Shown: positions 13,249 through 14,184 of the stretch, one piece after another
Numbering within the stretch: position 1 is the first letter of the stretch
Layout: each line of letters opens with the position of its first letter
Source: Chloroflexota bacterium
GTDB taxonomy: Bacteria; Chloroflexota; Anaerolineae; UBA3071
NCBI GenBank assembly: GCA_014383605.1
Contig: JACNHM010000420.1
Span: 1-14,184, forward strand
DNA: 14,184 nt
Direction of reading: 5' to 3'
The notes under the pieces: model-generated
What the model was told of the DNA's origin: nothing
The model's database searches: none
Seen by the model: the letters and a program-made list of their open reading frames with translations, nothing else
Translations under genes and position numbers: made by a program

Positions 13249-14082
13249 CTACGTCTCCATCCAGCCTGTCAGTTCTGCCTTGGGCACATTGACCTGCACC
13301 CGCCAACGGCGGTTGAGCGGGCCTGTTGCCGGACGGCCTGGATCCAACTGGGCGTAGCCCGCTGAAAGCGCGGCACGCCAGCGCTCCAGGAAGTCTTCCG
13401 CCGGCAACGATAGTTGCTCAACCAGATACCCCAACCGCTTGAAGATGGCCCCGTTGCGCATCCGGTGGGCATAGTCAGTCAATTTCTCCAGGTTGACCTG
13501 CCGCTCGGTCACTGCTGTGGTCAACGCTTTTCCTACCTCGCCGATGCCACCACAATGTTCCGGGTGATCCAGGGCGTCCGCCAGGCTCTTTTCCAGGTCG
13601 GCGATGGATACTGGTTGCCCATCAAGCCACACCTGTTCCTGACCGAGAATCTTGTGGGGGCGCAAGGTGACGAAGGCATACCTCACGCCAGCAATGGTTC
13701 TCGCCGGATGACGGCGAGGGGTGGCAACCCAGATGGTGCCAGGGATCTGCTCGGTCAGGCCATGATGGTGCAGCGCCGTCCAATAGGCAATGTATCCCTC
13801 GGGAGCCAGGTGGTGGGCGATGAGGTATCCATGAACGGTATACTGGCGTTCTGGCCCTGCCTCCAGGGGGATGATGAGATAGCGTCCCTTGCCCAGCGAG
13901 TGGAGCCAACCTCCTTGTACCAGGTCATGAAGCAGCTTGTAGGTGGCCGAACGGGAGCCGCCCAGGATCTGGTGGGCCTCCGGGGTGGTGAAGATGATCT
14001 TCCCCTGTCCGGAGAGCGTAGTGAGAAGCTGGGAACCCCGCTTGCCTAATCCGACGGCGACTGGTATAGTTTGTGTATTCAT
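13249..14082 (-). CDS. abiEi: AbiEi-family antitoxin / transcriptional repressor
   Basis: 277 aa. An N-terminal winged helix-turn-helix at about 30-72 (TTPEAHQILGGSRSATYKLLHDLV, wing HSLGKGRYLI) is followed by the AbiEi C-terminal antitoxin domain. The conserved YIAYWTALHHHGLTEQ (97-112) and DLEKSLADALDHPEHCGG (182-199) segments are visible. In the studied AbiE system this protein neutralises the AbiEii toxin and represses its own operon by binding inverted repeats through the winged helix. Start ATG with an AGAGG 5 nt upstream. First gene of a five-gene run; promoter and inverted repeat lie directly upstream. Confidence 0.9.
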   Translation of the reverse strand: MNTQTIPVAVGLGKRGSQLLTTLSGQGKIIFTTPEAHQILGGSRSATYKLLHDLVQGGWLHSLGKGRYLIIPLEAGPERQYTVHGYLIAHHLAPEGYIAYWTALHHHGLTEQIPGTIWVATPRRHPARTIAGVRYAFVTLRPHKILGQEQVWLDGQPVSIADLEKSLADALDHPEHCGGIGEVGKALTTAVTERQVNLEKLTDYAHRMRNGAIFKRLGYLVEQLSLPAEDFLERWRAALSAGYAQLDPGRPATGPLNRRWRVQVNVPKAELTGWMET

Positions 14083-14121
14083 CCTTACCTCTTAAGTAAC
14101 GATGATAACACAAAATATACC
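14063..14121 (-). promoter_or_regulatory. Inverted repeat operator at the abiEi start
   Basis: Two 18-bp arms, 14063-14080 (GGTATAGTTTGTGTATTC) and 14104-14121 (GATAACACAAAATATACC), are inverted copies matching at 15 of 18 positions, with a 23-nt spacer. One arm overlaps the -10 box, the other lies just inside the coding start (codons 2-7), so a bound repressor would cover promoter and start. This fits AbiEi negative autoregulation known from related systems. Confidence 0.7.
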
Positions 14122-14130
14122 GCTGGCCAA
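14102..14130 (-). promoter_or_regulatory. Promoter of the abiE-led gene run
   Basis: On the minus strand: -35 TTGGCC (14130-14125), 17-bp spacer, -10 TATCAT (14107-14102), with an extended TG-T just before the -10. Start of transcription near 14095. The -35 overlaps a small inverted repeat, GGCCA-GGATT-TGGCC. Nothing else is recognised from 14131 to 14184. Confidence 0.7.
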
Positions 14131-14184
14131 ATCCTGGCCTCGTCCACTATCCAGAAACCTCCCGGTCACTCCGCAGTCTTTCTC

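Overview
The window reads as a bacterial chromosome segment with high GC content. The style fits Chloroflexota (Anaerolineae/Caldilineae-like): long GC-rich genes with GTG/TTG starts and good Shine-Dalgarno (SD) sites, spacers packed with palindromic repeats, and several protein types I associate with that phylum. The phylum call is an inference from style, not from a marker gene. Thirteen intact genes are supported, all on the minus strand except one small membrane protein at 6090-6476, plus one 26-codon remnant.

Layout on the minus strand, in order of transcription within each block. (1) 14082-8910 is a tight run with gaps of 3, 24 and 20 nt and a 4-nt overlap: AbiEi-type antitoxin, AbiEii-type nucleotidyltransferase toxin, an AP-endonuclease-2-like TIM barrel (possibly a CbiR-type cobamide phosphodiesterase), a 12-TM MFS transporter, and a lipoprotein-anchored Ntn (choloylglycine-hydrolase-like) amidase. 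A clear promoter and an 18-bp inverted repeat lie at the start of abiEi. (2) 8636-6906 is a TGS/uridine-kinase-like nucleoside kinase. (3) 5836-5165 is a HAD phosphatase, divergent from the phage-holin-4-like membrane protein at 6090-6476, which has its own promoter and terminator. (4) 4821-3025 is RecN and 2918-1833 an M20 PepT-like peptidase. (5) 1799-82 holds a small antitoxin-like gene, a 26-aa remnant that may be the start of a lost toxin, a PAP2 phosphatase and an OadG-like membrane protein, with overlapping or nearly touching ends.

The most unusual content is in the spacers. A MITE-like family of about 149 bp occurs three times (4850, 6597, 8721). Its members have 24-bp imperfect terminal inverted repeats, an inner palindrome and 8-bp flanking duplications. 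The copy at 6597 has been interrupted by a second, unrelated 91-bp element with 11-bp perfect terminal repeats, two perfect hairpins and a 5-bp target duplication. Removing that insert restores a 148-bp copy. Two copies sit in or next to a third repeat type, built of 9-bp units arranged as inverted arrays, so up to three layers of insertion can be read. A fourth repeat (7-bp units) lies between the peptidase and recN. Repeat sequence forms the last codons of both recN and the HAD gene.

Functionally the window mixes housekeeping (DNA repair, peptidase, phosphatase, nucleoside kinase) with defence or addiction genes. Both toxin-antitoxin-related loci look lower in GC than their neighbours. I see no rRNA, tRNA, CRISPR array, intact transposase or replication origin.
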